A stretch of DNA of 64,000 nucleotides from Candidatus Rifleibacteriota bacterium (GCA_018818125.1 JAHISQ010000053.1:1-64000); one strand, 5' to 3'; positions 44,583 to 53,915 are shown, counted from the first letter of the stretch. Numbers and translations are program-made. The notes: generated by a model not told the origin, from the letters alone.

Positions 44583-45059
44583 ATGTTGTGCATCACCAAT
44601 AAACGCTCGGCCGTTTCACTTGTCGAAATAATGATTGCAATGGCAATCCTTTCGACACTGGCTTTGCCAATGGGAATGTTCCTGGTGGAGCAGATGCGTG
44701 GCAGCTCTCAGCTAGGCGATTACTACCAGATTCTAAATCTGCTCGAAGAAAAACTTGAAACGGCCATTGAAATGCGGTTTCATGATATTCCTGCTGGCGA
44801 GGTCAGCGATGTTCTGATCGAATCAGAAGGCGCACGCGATCTCGACCTGCGACCAGCCGAAGTTGCCCGCAATCTTGTGCATTTTCGTATGAAGACCGAG
44901 CTTTTGTCAGTCAATTTATCGGCAATGAAAGATGCCATGTCGGGTGAGTTGCAGTCAGTGGTTGTCGAAGACGGCATGAAAAAAATCGAAATCATTGCCG
45001 AATGGGGCGAAAAGGGCCGACATAACCTTAATTTAACCGCTTACAGGTCGAATCTGTGA
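44583..45059 (+). CDS. Type IV pilin-like (pseudopilin) protein
   Basis: A 158-aa protein with a short leader and a class III signal: KRSA followed by VSLVEIMIAMAILSTLALPMGMF, Glu at +5. The soluble remainder has no known motif. The ATG at 44583 has AGGTAGG just upstream; earlier in-frame ATGs lie by a TATAAT box (44544-44549). It overlaps the next gene by up to 4 bases. It appears related to the pseudopilin at 30.4-31.4 kb in its N-terminal helix. Confidence 0.78.
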   Translation: MLCITNKRSAVSLVEIMIAMAILSTLALPMGMFLVEQMRGSSQLGDYYQILNLLEEKLETAIEMRFHDIPAGEVSDVLIESEGARDLDLRPAEVARNLVHFRMKTELLSVNLSAMKDAMSGELQSVVVEDGMKKIEIIAEWGEKGRHNLNLTAYRSNL

Positions 45060-45526
45060 TGCAGGCAAAAGTTAAAAGCAATAATGGTATGGCCCTGCCG
45101 ATTATTCTGGCGCTGGTGCTTCTGCTGGCGATCTGGATTAGTTCACTGGCATGGCAGATGACCAACGCCCGTAGCAGGTTCCAGCAGGTTCATAAGGCGC
45201 GTAAGGCTTATTTTATGGCGCGCTCGGGGCTTCAGCATTTTCTGCTAAAGCTTAAAATGATGCAGCGAAACGGCACTGAGTCTATACGAGCTCTCGAACA
45301 GGCTAATGAAGACGAAAAAAAAATTCTCTATTCTGTGTTTGTACAGGATATAATAGTACCGGCGGATAACCTTTATTCTGGCGAAAAATATGAATATCGA
45401 ATCAAGGGGTTCAATATTGAATCGATAGACTATGACAGTGCCATGGTAACCATGCAGGTCGAAGCCGAGGGCCGCTTCGGCGGACAGAAAAACAGTATCA
45501 GCAGGCTTATTCGCATCAGCAGATAA
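45059..45526 (+). CDS. PilX-like minor pilin-type protein
   Basis: A 155-aa protein: NNGMALPIILALVLLLAIWISSLAW membrane helix after a basic N-terminus, then KARKAYFMARSGLQHFLLKLKM, the same helix motif as the protein at 29.6-30.4 kb (QQAYFAARAAMQHFLLKARL). The rest should be periplasmic. GTG at 45056 and ATG at 45059 are both possible starts and overlap the stop of the pseudopilin gene. Together they form a pilin/PilX pair, repeated elsewhere in the window. Confidence 0.75.
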   Translation: MQAKVKSNNGMALPIILALVLLLAIWISSLAWQMTNARSRFQQVHKARKAYFMARSGLQHFLLKLKMMQRNGTESIRALEQANEDEKKILYSVFVQDIIVPADNLYSGEKYEYRIKGFNIESIDYDSAMVTMQVEAEGRFGGQKNSISRLIRISR

Positions 45527-45551
45527 GCAATTATTTCAGGAGGTATAGACC

Positions 45552-46680
45552 GTGGATTTCGATATCGTCGAAAAATTACGCGCAATGAAAACCCGTCTCT
45601 CTGGCATCGGGAGCCATCTTTGACCTGCCCAATAAACGGCGGGAAATAGAAGAGCTTGAATCAGCGACCTTGAATCCGAATTTCTGGAACGATCACCAGC
45701 GGGCGCAGTCGATCAGCCAGAAGATTGCCGAACTAAAAAAGGCATGCGACTCCTGTGAATCAGTGCAGAGGGAGTTCAGTGACACGATTGAACTGCTTGA
45801 GCTGGCTGAGGCAGAAAATGACGATGCCATGTTCCAGCAGCTGCTCAGGCAGCTTGATCCGATTAATAAAATTATAGATAGCCTTGAATTGACTGTGTTT
45901 TTATCAGAACCATATGATATCTCTGATACCTATCTGTCTATCAAGCCAGGTGCCGGTGGTACCGAGTCGAGCGACTGGGCCTCAATGCTTTATCGCATGT
46001 ATTTGCGATATATCGAGAACGCAGGCTTTAAATACGAAGTTCTCGATCTGCAGGAAGAAGAACAGGGTATAAAGGCTGTCACAATAAAGGTTAAAGGCTC
46101 TTATGCCTATGGTTATATGAAGGGTGAAAAGGGAGTGCATCGGCTGGTGCGCATTTCGCCGTTCGACTCAAATGCGCGGCGGCACACCAGTTTTACCGCA
46201 GTTGATGTGTTGCCGGTATTGCCGGATGATGTTGATGTCGAAATCAGAGACGATGATCTAAAACTGGATTTCTTCAGAAGCTCAGGAGCTGGTGGTCAGC
46301 ATGTTAACAAGACGAGCAGTGCGGTGCGCATAACTCATATGCCAACAGGTCTGGTTGTATCCTGTCAGATAGAGCGCAGTCAACATCAGAACCGTGAGGT
46401 GGCCCTTGGTATGCTCAGGGCCAAGCTGTATGAGCTGCAACAGCGTGAGAAACAGAAAGAAATCAAGACTCTGCAGGGCGACCAGAAGGGAATTTCCTGG
46501 GGCAGCCAGATTCGTTCTTATGTTTTTTGTCCTTACACCATGGTCAAAGACATGCGAACCGGTGAGCAGACCTCGGATGTGCGTCGGGTCATGGATGGAG
46601 ATCTTGAGCCTTTTATAAAGGCTTATCTTAACTGGCACGCTAATGGTGAGAGGTCTCTTAACATAGGTGATGCCGAGTGA
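45552..46680 (+). CDS. prfB: Peptide chain release factor 2, programmed +1 frameshift
   Basis: Release factor that reads UGA and UAA. The gene begins at GTG 45552 with AGGAGG 8 bases upstream. After 23 codons the frame reaches CTT TGA (TGA at 45621-45623); a +1 slip at CTTTGAC continues as GAC CTG CCC AAT into the long frame ending 46680, giving about 375 aa. A Shine-Dalgarno-like GGGAG lies 6 bases before the slip site (45609-45613). Main-frame motifs: VRISPFDSNARRHTSF with the SPF recognition motif, and GGQ in SSGAGGQHVNKTSSAVR. It lies inside a pilin-gene unit. Confidence 0.95.
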
Positions 46681-46690
46681 GGTGCAGATA

Positions 46691-48439
46691 ATGAAGTTTA
46701 GCAGGCGGATTTGGGGCAGTATGCGCAGAGGTAGTGCCATGTTCCTGTTGATGACTGTTGTCGGCGTTCTTTACATTTTCGGTATGATGCTGATTAATTA
46801 CATGACTCAAGAACGTACGCAAACTGCCAAGCTTGGTGAAAATCTGCAGGCCTTCTATCTGGCTGAGGCAGGCGTAGAGAAGGCAATGATAAAAATGCGG
46901 GAGCTTTTTTCCGAAAAGCTTCTGTCAGATGACGGTGAAGTAAATGATAGAATTTTGGCTCTGCTCGACATAGATCGTGCCGAAAATTTCAGTATGATCG
47001 TCAGAATCGAAGATGGCGAGATTATAGACGGCGGTACTGCCGAGGTGAAGATTGAAGTCAACAACTTGCGCCTGACCCCTTTTAAGACCTATATAGACGA
47101 ATACGAAGATGTGCCATCTGCTCTTAAGGTTTATCGCAAGGAAAACCGTGACACATATTCGGATAAAGCTCTTGGGGGCTGGGAAGGTCTGTTACGGTTT
47201 GAAGCTGTGGGCAAGTTTAAGAATGCCGAGAAAAAGTTTGAGGTTATTCGTGACCTCAAAGTGACGGATCTGACGCCGCCAGCTGAGAACTACACTCTGT
47301 TTGTTTCGAGTCGCAAAGATGAATATTTACGCCACGGCGAGTTCAGATGCCGTAACTGGAGCGAAGTCAGAGCGCTCAAGGCACTGATCGACGATCTTGC
47401 TGCAAAAACCGGCAATGCTTTTCAAGAAACGATGGGCAACGCTGCCAACGACTTTTTCTGGGAGCCAAACATGGCCAGCAACGTAAGTTTTGAGGGTGAG
47501 ATAAAGGTAAAGACTCTCAAGGTTATCCGCAAGCTTGTCATGGCAGCGTCTGATCTCAAGATCAAGGACTTTGTTGACCTTTCGATCCAAAAATTGCATC
47601 CCTATCTATGGGGCAAGATCCGCACAAATGGCCGCCTTCACGTGTATCTGCCGTTTTTTGCGGCCGATGATATCATCAACTATTTCGAAGACAACTCGAT
47701 TTTCTCACATCAGCGCCCCGAGATCGGTTATCTGTTTTGCAGTAATCAGATTCACGACCCGTATTTGAGTAAATATACATACTACGAAGGTGAAATAATA
47801 AGGTATTACCAGAAGCTAAAACCGTATGTGCTGGGCATAACTGAGACTCCTTACCCGAGCTCAGACCCCTATACTATCAATACCAAGTTTGACTTTGTGT
47901 CGCGCAATTCTGATAAGCTTGAGCCCATGCAGCTTGATCGCATAAAGAAGAATGCCAAAGATTACTGTCACGAATTTGTTGAGCGCGATCTCACGCTGCA
48001 GGGCACTTATGGAAAGCCGGCAACTGTGATGGGACTGGTTTATGTACAGGGAAACCTTATCATTGGCGGCAGAATTTCAGGTCAGGCAATGATAGTTACC
48101 GAAGGCGACATAGTAATTACCGACAATGTGGTTCAGGATGGTGGTGCATCGTTTCTTTCGCTGGTTTCGCTCAATGGCTCGGTCAAATACGCGCGTGAAC
48201 TCAAAAAAGCCAATATTGAGGCGGCAATTTATGCAAAAGAAAGCATTATTGGCGGCGAACAGATAAATATTTTCGGCAATCTCGTTGTAGAATCGCTCAA
48301 CCGTCAGAAGGGTGAAGAAGGTCAGCTTATCATGCCGAAAAAAGTGATGGTCAACTATGACTCAAAACTCAAAAGCGAAGTTGGCAGCAACGTCTGCTTT
48401 AATATTTCAGACCTGATAACTACCATGCGTGATCTCTGA
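46691..48439 (+). CDS. PilX-like protein with large C-terminal domain
   Basis: A 582-aa protein with a basic N-terminus (MKFSRRIWGSMRRGSAM), one helix (FLLMTVVGVLYIFGMMLINYM) and the PilX-type segment NLQAFYLAEAGVEKAMIKMRE. The large C-terminal part includes a run of short beta segments (GLVYVQGNLIIGGRISGQAMIVTEGDIVITDN...), typical of right-handed beta-solenoid or bactofilin-like repeats. The ATG at 46691 has GAGG 8 bases upstream; it lies 10 bases after prfB, so it is co-transcribed. Function unknown; a role in pilus or secretion-complex assembly is inferred. Confidence 0.7.
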   Translation: MKFSRRIWGSMRRGSAMFLLMTVVGVLYIFGMMLINYMTQERTQTAKLGENLQAFYLAEAGVEKAMIKMRELFSEKLLSDDGEVNDRILALLDIDRAENFSMIVRIEDGEIIDGGTAEVKIEVNNLRLTPFKTYIDEYEDVPSALKVYRKENRDTYSDKALGGWEGLLRFEAVGKFKNAEKKFEVIRDLKVTDLTPPAENYTLFVSSRKDEYLRHGEFRCRNWSEVRALKALIDDLAAKTGNAFQETMGNAANDFFWEPNMASNVSFEGEIKVKTLKVIRKLVMAASDLKIKDFVDLSIQKLHPYLWGKIRTNGRLHVYLPFFAADDIINYFEDNSIFSHQRPEIGYLFCSNQIHDPYLSKYTYYEGEIIRYYQKLKPYVLGITETPYPSSDPYTINTKFDFVSRNSDKLEPMQLDRIKKNAKDYCHEFVERDLTLQGTYGKPATVMGLVYVQGNLIIGGRISGQAMIVTEGDIVITDNVVQDGGASFLSLVSLNGSVKYARELKKANIEAAIYAKESIIGGEQINIFGNLVVESLNRQKGEEGQLIMPKKVMVNYDSKLKSEVGSNVCFNISDLITTMRDL

Positions 48440-48448
48440 TTTAGGTTT

Positions 48449-50098
48449 TCAATCAGGATAAGCAGAGACGAATTCAAACGACGGCAGACTAACAGTCTGG
48501 CCGAGATCGTTAATGATGTTGTAAAATTGCCAGTCAGTGGTGCCATTAAAGGTAATCATCTGGCCTTCCCGCGCAAACGGTGGAAATCCACCGCGCCGTG
48601 TTGCCAGCAGGAATGTGGGCTGATTGTTAAAGTGGCTGTTTAGCTTATAATCGTTGCGGTCACGATTCATGTATTCGAGTTCATCCTGGCTGAGCTCTTT
48701 TATCATCAAAAGAAAATCGCGCCCATACCTGGTGATTTTTCGAGAAACATAACCACGCCATTCAACGGTAATAGGTCCGGTAAATCGGGTTTTAAAGCTT
48801 ATATCGCTGAGTTGAAAATATTTAAGATTGGTGCCGGCAAAATTGTGGCGGGTTTCAGCAAAACCTTCACGTGCTGGTCGCTGTTTTTCTTCGGCTTCGC
48901 GAATTTTGAAACGGGCAATTTCGAGTTTGCGTACGGCATCACGACGTGAACCTTCCTGCAAATTGCCGGTTTCCAGTGACTGACTGAACAGGTTGGCAGC
49001 CTCTTCGAATTGATTGACAGTAAAAGCATTATTGCCACGAAGGTATAGATCATTGGCCAGATTGCCTGACGATTCGCTCAATCGCATCTGCAAGTTAGTG
49101 TTGCCGGGATTCATGGCGTTGGCCCGCGAATAATATTCTTTCGCTTTGTCAGGATTGCCCATGGTTTCGAATATTCGCGCTATCTCAAGAGCCACTGAGG
49201 CCTGTGGCTTAACCACGTAGTAGATCTGATAGTTTTTTATTGCATCTTCAAGCAGATTTACCCGAGAGTAGTTGCGGCCGAGCAGGTAATAGGCATCGTA
49301 AAATTTGTCATCGACCCGCAGACATTCTTCAAGGTGCTTGATCGAGGCAAATAGATCACCCTTAACGCTTAATGCTTTGCCCAGCAAAAAATGGGCTCTT
49401 GGGCTGTCGGGGCTGTTTTGAAGAATTTCTTCCAGGGCAGAAACAGCTTCGTCGGTTTTGCCGCTGTCGAGCAATGCTTCTGCGCGTTGCTCTCCGGCTG
49501 GCTTAGACGCCTGGGCCGTAGCACGCAACGGTAGTGGTGGCAGTCTTATGTCCTGTGCCGCGGCACGATTTACCGGTTGCTGCATTGGTGGCAGAGTTTG
49601 AGTCGCTGGCTGGCTGATTACTCTGGCTGGTTGTGTTGGCTGAGCTGGCTGTTGAGTAACGATGCGCGCCGTCTGCGGTGGCGGATTATATCTGACTACT
49701 GGAGCAGCAGCTGCAGGTTGTGTCTGAGCCTGCTGCTGTTGTGCTTCGAAAGACTTTGTGCGTTTGAGTTCAACACTGCATCTGGCCATGCCGCGTCGGG
49801 CAGCAACCATAGAAGTGTCGAGTGAGGCAGCGAGGCGGTATTCCTTTAATGCTTCAGCGAAATTGCCGGTAAGTTCGAAGAGCCGGCCGAGGTTGAAATG
49901 TACGCCGGGATGACGAGGCGACTGTTCATATGCCTGTTTAAGAGACTGATGCGCCAGCTTATAGCGCTGCTGGTAGATGTGGTTAACCGCCTCTTCGACC
50001 AGAATGTTGGTGTTATCAAAGGCCATAACAGGCGTGCTGCCAGCAACTGCCAGAATGGCCGATAACAGGAGAGTTTTCAGCTTGCCGGTTTCTTTCAT
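48449..50098 (-). CDS. Exported TPR protein with Gln/Pro-rich linker
   Basis: A 549-aa protein with a signal peptide (cleavage after PVMA), TPRs at about 33-100 (HQSLKQAYEQSPRHPGVHFNLGRLFELTGNFAEALKEYR...), a Gln/Ala/Pro linker (about 110-195), a second TPR array (about 205-385) and a C-terminal beta-rich domain (about 420-549, SFKTRFTGPITVEWRGYVS...). I see no enzymatic motif. The start is the ATG at 50098, with AAGGA 9 bases upstream, rather than the one at 50107. It is convergent with the PilX-like gene. Confidence 0.78.
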   Translation of the reverse strand: MKETGKLKTLLLSAILAVAGSTPVMAFDNTNILVEEAVNHIYQQRYKLAHQSLKQAYEQSPRHPGVHFNLGRLFELTGNFAEALKEYRLAASLDTSMVAARRGMARCSVELKRTKSFEAQQQQAQTQPAAAAPVVRYNPPPQTARIVTQQPAQPTQPARVISQPATQTLPPMQQPVNRAAAQDIRLPPLPLRATAQASKPAGEQRAEALLDSGKTDEAVSALEEILQNSPDSPRAHFLLGKALSVKGDLFASIKHLEECLRVDDKFYDAYYLLGRNYSRVNLLEDAIKNYQIYYVVKPQASVALEIARIFETMGNPDKAKEYYSRANAMNPGNTNLQMRLSESSGNLANDLYLRGNNAFTVNQFEEAANLFSQSLETGNLQEGSRRDAVRKLEIARFKIREAEEKQRPAREGFAETRHNFAGTNLKYFQLSDISFKTRFTGPITVEWRGYVSRKITRYGRDFLLMIKELSQDELEYMNRDRNDYKLNSHFNNQPTFLLATRRGGFPPFAREGQMITFNGTTDWQFYNIINDLGQTVSLPSFEFVSAYPD

Positions 50099-50131
50099 TG
50101 GCAACATTCCTTTAATTAAAGTCAGGGTTTT

Positions 50132-50161
50132 TGACTAGTTTTCAAATTATATGCTATTATC
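50132..50161 (+). promoter_or_regulatory. Promoter of the 28-aa microprotein gene
   Basis: TTGACT (50132-50137), an 18-base spacer and TATTAT (50156-50161), 31 bases before the ATG at 50193. Confidence 0.75.
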
Positions 50162-50192
50162 GTTTTCGATACAAACCTGATGGAGGTCAGCA

Positions 50193-50279
50193 TGTCTATT
50201 TTTCGTTTTATCTGGTGGGCGGTAATAATAAGCATTTGCGCATTTGCAGGCTACGTTTACGGTTATCTCGCAGAATAAT
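50193..50279 (+). CDS. 28-aa single-helix membrane microprotein
   Basis: A short ORF with a complete gene signature: promoter at 50132-50161, GGAGG with a 5-base spacer to the ATG, and a TAA after 28 codons. The product is one hydrophobic helix (FIWWAVIISICAFAGYVYGYL) with a short polar N-terminus and an acidic C-terminus, like small bacterial inner-membrane proteins that modulate larger complexes. It is too short for homology by eye. Nothing suggests a toxin partner or antisense RNA. The neighbours (a TPR protein and a small helical protein) face the other way. Confidence 0.65.
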
Positions 50280-50343
50280 TTTTGCAGACGACCCGGCTCG
50301 CTTCGTAACTAAGAGGCTTGACGACTTGGCGCGAAATGGCGGG

Positions 50344-50547
50344 CTATTCTGTTTTAGTCAGGTGATTGAATCGGCCGTGCTTTTTTAGCAGCTCGGCATA
50401 TTCGGCCTGCAATTCTGCAACACCAAAAAGTGCTGCGGTAACAAAGTCGTTGCGGCTGTAACCATGTTTGCGGGTAAGCTCACTAAAACTTTGCCCCTCA
50501 GCGAGCAAATCGAGTATTTTTTCTGAGGTTGTCAAAGTTTGAGACAT
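50344..50547 (-). CDS. Small DUF433-like helical protein
   Basis: A 67-aa protein. The ATG at 50547 has AGGAGAG 5 bases upstream, which is why I chose it over the start at 50601. Residues 6-60 (TTSEKILDLLAEGQSFSELTRKHGYSRNDFVTAALFGVAELQ) resemble the helix-turn-helix of DUF433/antitoxin-like proteins. It has no toxin next to it. The nearest promoter (minus) has TTGCAT at 50592-50597 and TATGAA at 50569-50574 with a 17-base spacer. Confidence 0.65.
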   Translation of the reverse strand: MSQTLTTSEKILDLLAEGQSFSELTRKHGYSRNDFVTAALFGVAELQAEYAELLKKHGRFNHLTKTE

Positions 50548-50568
50548 ATTTTCTCTCCTGCTTGATAA

Positions 50569-50597
50569 TTCATAATTAAAATATCGGCAATATGCAA
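50569..50597 (-). promoter_or_regulatory. Promoter of the small helical protein gene
   Basis: On the minus strand, TTGCAT (50597-50592), a 17-base spacer and TATGAA (50574-50569). It is divergent from the cysS promoter. Confidence 0.45.
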
Positions 50598-50620
50598 CCA
50601 ATTTGCCGCGTATTTTTAAG

Positions 50621-50649
50621 TTATTATTAGTGTGAGCTTGTGATATTAT
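50621..50649 (+). promoter_or_regulatory. Probable cysS promoter
   Basis: TTATTA (50621-50626), a 17-base spacer and TATTAT (50644-50649), 37 bases before the cysS ATG. The -35 box is weak. Confidence 0.5.
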
Positions 50650-50685
50650 CAGAATCTGAAAAATAAACTTCGCATGGAGGAACCC

Positions 50686-52131
50686 ATGGCAATTACACTC
50701 TATAACTCAATTAACCGGCAGAAAGAAGAATTTGTGCCGATTGAGCCTGGGCATGTCGGAATTTACGTTTGTGGACCCACTGTTTATGGTCCACCGCACC
50801 TAGGTCATGCTAAGAGCTATATCACTTTTGACGTGCTGGTTAAGCACTTGCGCCATTCCGGGCTCACGGTCCGCTATGTACAGAACATTACCGATGTTGG
50901 TCATCTTACTGACGATGCTGATTCGGGTGAAGATAAAATCCAGAGACAGGCACGTATTGATCATGTACACCCCTGGGAAATCGTCGATAAATGGACGCGC
51001 CAGTATATGAACGATATGGAAAAACTGCGCATTGCCCATCCGAACTTCTATGTGCGAGCCAGTCAGCATATTGGCGAGCAGATAGAGGCTGTACAGAAGC
51101 TTGTTGAAAAAGGTCATGCCTATGAAGTAAATGGCAATGTCTATTATGAAGTGGAGTCGTTTCCAGAATATGGCAAACTCTCTGGTCGTCGCCTCGAAGA
51201 GCAGAAAGAAGGGGTCCGGGTAGAATCGCGCAGCGATAAAAAGAATCCGCGTGACTTTGCACTTTGGAAAAAGGCAGAGCCCGGCCACATTCTTAAATGG
51301 AACTCACCTTGGGGTGAAGGTTACCCCGGTTGGCATATTGAATGTTCGGTAATGGCCACGAAATATCTTGGTAATACCATAGATATTCATGGTGGCGGTC
51401 TCGAAAACAAATTTCCGCATCATGAGTGCGAGATAGCACAGTCGGAAGCCCTCAACGACGCGCCATTTTGTCGTTACTGGGTTCATAACAACATGGTTAC
51501 TGTCGATGGCATAAAAATGGGCAAGTCGCTGGGCAATTTCAGGACCTGCGAAGACCTGTTGACAAGCCATTCACCAGAAGCTATACGGGCATTTGTTCTA
51601 ACTACCCATTATCGCTCGCCATCAAATTACACCGAAGAAGCTATTTCGGCCGCAGCCAGTGGACTGAGCCGTCTTTCTCAGCTGCAGACAGCTTTACTTG
51701 AGATTATCGAAAAGAACGTCAGCGCCGGCACTGCAGACAACGAAGCAGAAAAGCTTTGTGGCGAAGTTGACGCAAAGATCAGAGAGCGTCTTGATGACGA
51801 TATTGATACACCAGGCGCTATCGCGACTCTTTACAGCTTTGTAACCGAAGTGAATCGCTTCATTAGCGCGAGCGCTCTTTCTGCTCGCGTTGCCGCAGCT
51901 ATTTTGACGGTTGTAAAAGAGTGGGGCAGCGAAGTTCTCGGTATATTGCCAGCAGTTTCGAACAAAACCGATGTCGATATCGCGCCGATAATGCAGATGT
52001 TGATCGAACTGCGGCAGGAAATGAAGGACGCTAAAAAATACGATGTCGCCGATGCGATTCGTAATCGCCTTAAAGATGCCGGGATTCTGATCGAAGACAC
52101 TCGCGATGGAGTCCGCTGGAAGCGGATTTAA
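50686..52131 (+). CDS. cysS: Cysteinyl-tRNA synthetase
   Basis: A 481-aa class I synthetase of normal length. Zinc-binding C29, the HIGH motif HLGH (38-41), [30 protein letters not shown], and KMGKS (277-281), which replaces the usual KMSKS. The C-terminal part has helical DALR-like and tRNA-binding segments. The ATG at 50686 has GGAGG 5 bases upstream; the ATG at 50674 is part of that site. mrnC follows 4 bases later, an arrangement common in other bacteria. Confidence 0.96.
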   Translation: MAITLYNSINRQKEEFVPIEPGHVGIYVCGPTVYGPPHLGHAKSYITFDVLVKHLRHSGLTVRYVQNITDVGHLTDDADSGEDKIQRQARIDHVHPWEIVDKWTRQYMNDMEKLRIAHPNFYVRASQHIGEQIEAVQKLVEKGHAYEVNGNVYYEVESFPEYGKLSGRRLEEQKEGVRVESRSDKKNPRDFALWKKAEPGHILKWNSPWGEGYPGWHIECSVMATKYLGNTIDIHGGGLENKFPHHECEIAQSEALNDAPFCRYWVHNNMVTVDGIKMGKSLGNFRTCEDLLTSHSPEAIRAFVLTTHYRSPSNYTEEAISAAASGLSRLSQLQTALLEIIEKNVSAGTADNEAEKLCGEVDAKIRERLDDDIDTPGAIATLYSFVTEVNRFISASALSARVAAAILTVVKEWGSEVLGILPAVSNKTDVDIAPIMQMLIELRQEMKDAKKYDVADAIRNRLKDAGILIEDTRDGVRWKRI

Positions 52132-52135
52132 GTTG

Positions 52136-52618
52136 ATGGAAGTTAACAAAAAGCGGTTTGGCGGTTCCGACAGTTTCAATCTTGTTGCACCATGGAATGC
52201 AGATGAAGTTGCCCGGTTGCCGGCGCGCACTCTTGCTTATGTTGGCGATTCAGTTTATGAACTGGGATTACGCATGGCGCATGTTCGCATTGGTATAGAC
52301 AACGCTGGTCGCCTGCATGATTCGCTGGTTGGCCACGTTAACGCTTCTGCTCAGGCCAAAGTTTTTGACACGGTTTTTGCCGGGCTCGAAGAAGCTGACC
52401 AGCAGCTGTTAAAAAGCTGGCGAAATGCCAAAACCCCTTCTCGATATGGCTCAGGCACCCGCGCTGAATACGCGCGAGCCACTGCTCTTGAGGCCTGGGT
52501 GGCCTACCTTTTTTTAACCGGACAGAATGAACGGCTTGCACGGCTGTTTGACCTAATTACCAGCCAGGTTATAGCACCTGGCCAGGCAGATGAAGACAGG
52601 AAAAATGAAGATGAATAA
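52136..52618 (+). CDS. mrnC: Mini-ribonuclease 3
   Basis: A 160-aa protein made of one RNase III-like catalytic domain without a dsRNA-binding domain. The acidic motif is AYVGDSVYELGLR; the second is YARATALEAWVAYLFLTGQ, and NAKTPSRYG follows the typical RNAK element. Mini-III matures 23S rRNA ends in Firmicutes. Its N-terminus (1-20) is longer than usual. The start at 52136 lies 4 bases after cysS; no strong Shine-Dalgarno is present, so it probably relies on coupling. It overlaps rlmB by 8 bases. Confidence 0.88.
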   Translation: MEVNKKRFGGSDSFNLVAPWNADEVARLPARTLAYVGDSVYELGLRMAHVRIGIDNAGRLHDSLVGHVNASAQAKVFDTVFAGLEEADQQLLKSWRNAKTPSRYGSGTRAEYARATALEAWVAYLFLTGQNERLARLFDLITSQVIAPGQADEDRKNEDE

Positions 52619-53903
52619 AAAACCAGGTGGTTCAAAAGATTTCGGTAAACGTGGGAATTTTTCAAAAAAGCCCGGGCAAGGGCCAAAGAGGTCAGAACGA
52701 CCTGATAAACCGACGCGTCCGGTCCGAGGGCCGAGACCAGATAACTCAGATCGCCCTGATCGATCTGGGCAATCTGATAAGCCGGTAAGAAAACCGAAAC
52801 CGGATGGCCGTGGGCGCCCTGAGCGACCCGCTAGAGGTCCAAAGCCAGAACATTATGAGCGGCCGGATCGCCCTGAGCGACCAGCCAGAGGTCCAAGACC
52901 AGACCATTCCGAGCGTCCCGATCGCTCAGATAGACCGGCCAGAGGTCCGAGACCAGATCGTTCCGAGCGTCCCGATCGCTCAGATAGGCCAGCCAGAGGT
53001 CCGAGACCAGATCGTTCCGAGCGTCCTGAACGCTCAGGTGACACTTCTCGACGTGAGAATTCAGGCCGGCCACAAAAAACTGCCTGGAAAGATCGCCCGG
53101 CACGCCCGACGTTTGAACGGCCGGCTTTGCAGGATGACAGTGAACAGATAAGTGCGCAGGCAGAAGATGAGCGCCTGGTAATAAAGGGTCGCCACGAGGT
53201 TGTTCAAGCGCTTGAGAGTGGCCAGACTATTGAAGCGGTCGTGATTTCTACGACAGTCAAAGGGCCGGTTGGCGGTCAGCTGCGCGAGCTGGCTACGGCG
53301 CGCCAGATCCCGGTTAAAGAGATGAATCCAGACCTTTTTGAGCGCAAATTCGGCGAAAAGAGTCAGGGCGTTGTCGCGTTAGCTGGCGCATTCGATTACT
53401 GTTCACTTGAAGAACTGGTGAAAAAGGTTAGTCCGGGGCGCAAAGTGCTTATTGCGCTCAACCACGTTGAAGATCCCCGCAATCTTGGCGCGATAGTTCG
53501 CACGGTTGAGGCTTCAGGTTGTGGTGGCGTGATTATTCCAAAACATCGCGCGGCCGGCATGACAGAATGGGCTATGCGCACAGCTCAGGGAGCCGCTTCC
53601 TATCTGCCGGTTGCCCGGGTAAACAATATGGGTTCTGCTCTTGAGCAACTCAAAGAAATGGGTTACTGGATTGTTGGTCTTGATAGTAAAGCAGAGAAGC
53701 GTTACGACGAGGTCGTGTACAGCAACGACGTTGTTCTTGTTGCTGGTGGCGAAGATGCCGGTCTTGGCGAAAGGATTCAGCGGGTTTGCGACGATCTGGT
53801 GGCAATTCCGCTCTGTGGCAAAACCCCTTCTTTAAACGTCTCAGTAAGCACTGGAGTGGTTTTGTACGAGATTTTGCGACAGAAGCAATTTTTTCAAAAA
53901 TAA
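52611..53903 (+). CDS. rlmB: RlmB-type 23S rRNA 2'-O-methyltransferase with Arg/Pro repeat extension
   Basis: A 430-aa protein. The C-terminal 250 residues (starting LVIKGRHEVVQALESGQTIE) are a complete SpoU/TrmH-family enzyme: RNA substrate-binding domain, NHVEDPRNLGAIVRTVEASG, PKHRAAGMTEWAMRTAQGAA, VAGGEDAGLG and IPLCGKTPSLNVSVSTGVVLYE (the knot that binds SAM). The first 180 residues are a basic, disordered Arg/Pro/Asp-rich extension, including four 18-residue tandem repeats. The ATG at 52611 (AGGA 9 bases upstream) overlaps mrnC by 8 bases; ATG 52605 and 52590 are alternatives. Confidence 0.93.
   Translation: MNKKPGGSKDFGKRGNFSKKPGQGPKRSERPDKPTRPVRGPRPDNSDRPDRSGQSDKPVRKPKPDGRGRPERPARGPKPEHYERPDRPERPARGPRPDHSERPDRSDRPARGPRPDRSERPDRSDRPARGPRPDRSERPERSGDTSRRENSGRPQKTAWKDRPARPTFERPALQDDSEQISAQAEDERLVIKGRHEVVQALESGQTIEAVVISTTVKGPVGGQLRELATARQIPVKEMNPDLFERKFGEKSQGVVALAGAFDYCSLEELVKKVSPGRKVLIALNHVEDPRNLGAIVRTVEASGCGGVIIPKHRAAGMTEWAMRTAQGAASYLPVARVNNMGSALEQLKEMGYWIVGLDSKAEKRYDEVVYSNDVVLVAGGEDAGLGERIQRVCDDLVAIPLCGKTPSLNVSVSTGVVLYEILRQKQFFQK
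52821..53036 (+). repeat. Four tandem 54-bp repeats in rlmB
   Basis: Four units of 54 bases encode (E/D)RPARGPxPxxxERPxRx. Units 2-4 are nearly identical in DNA (GCCAGAGGTC shared). All six frames stay open through much of the array because the unit length is a multiple of three. Confidence 0.93.
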
Positions 53904-53915
53904 TTCAAAAAGTAG

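Noticed and set aside
45621..45623. In-frame TGA suggesting a broken prfB
   Set aside because: It is the programmed frameshift site CTTTGAC, with upstream GGGAG; the downstream frame is complete.
52821..53036. CRISPR-like array
   Set aside because: The units are direct tandem copies without spacers and encode an in-frame protein repeat.
52804..53151. Long ORFs in other frames over the rlmB repeat array
   Set aside because: They exist because the 54-base unit is a multiple of three; only the rlmB frame continues into a known domain.
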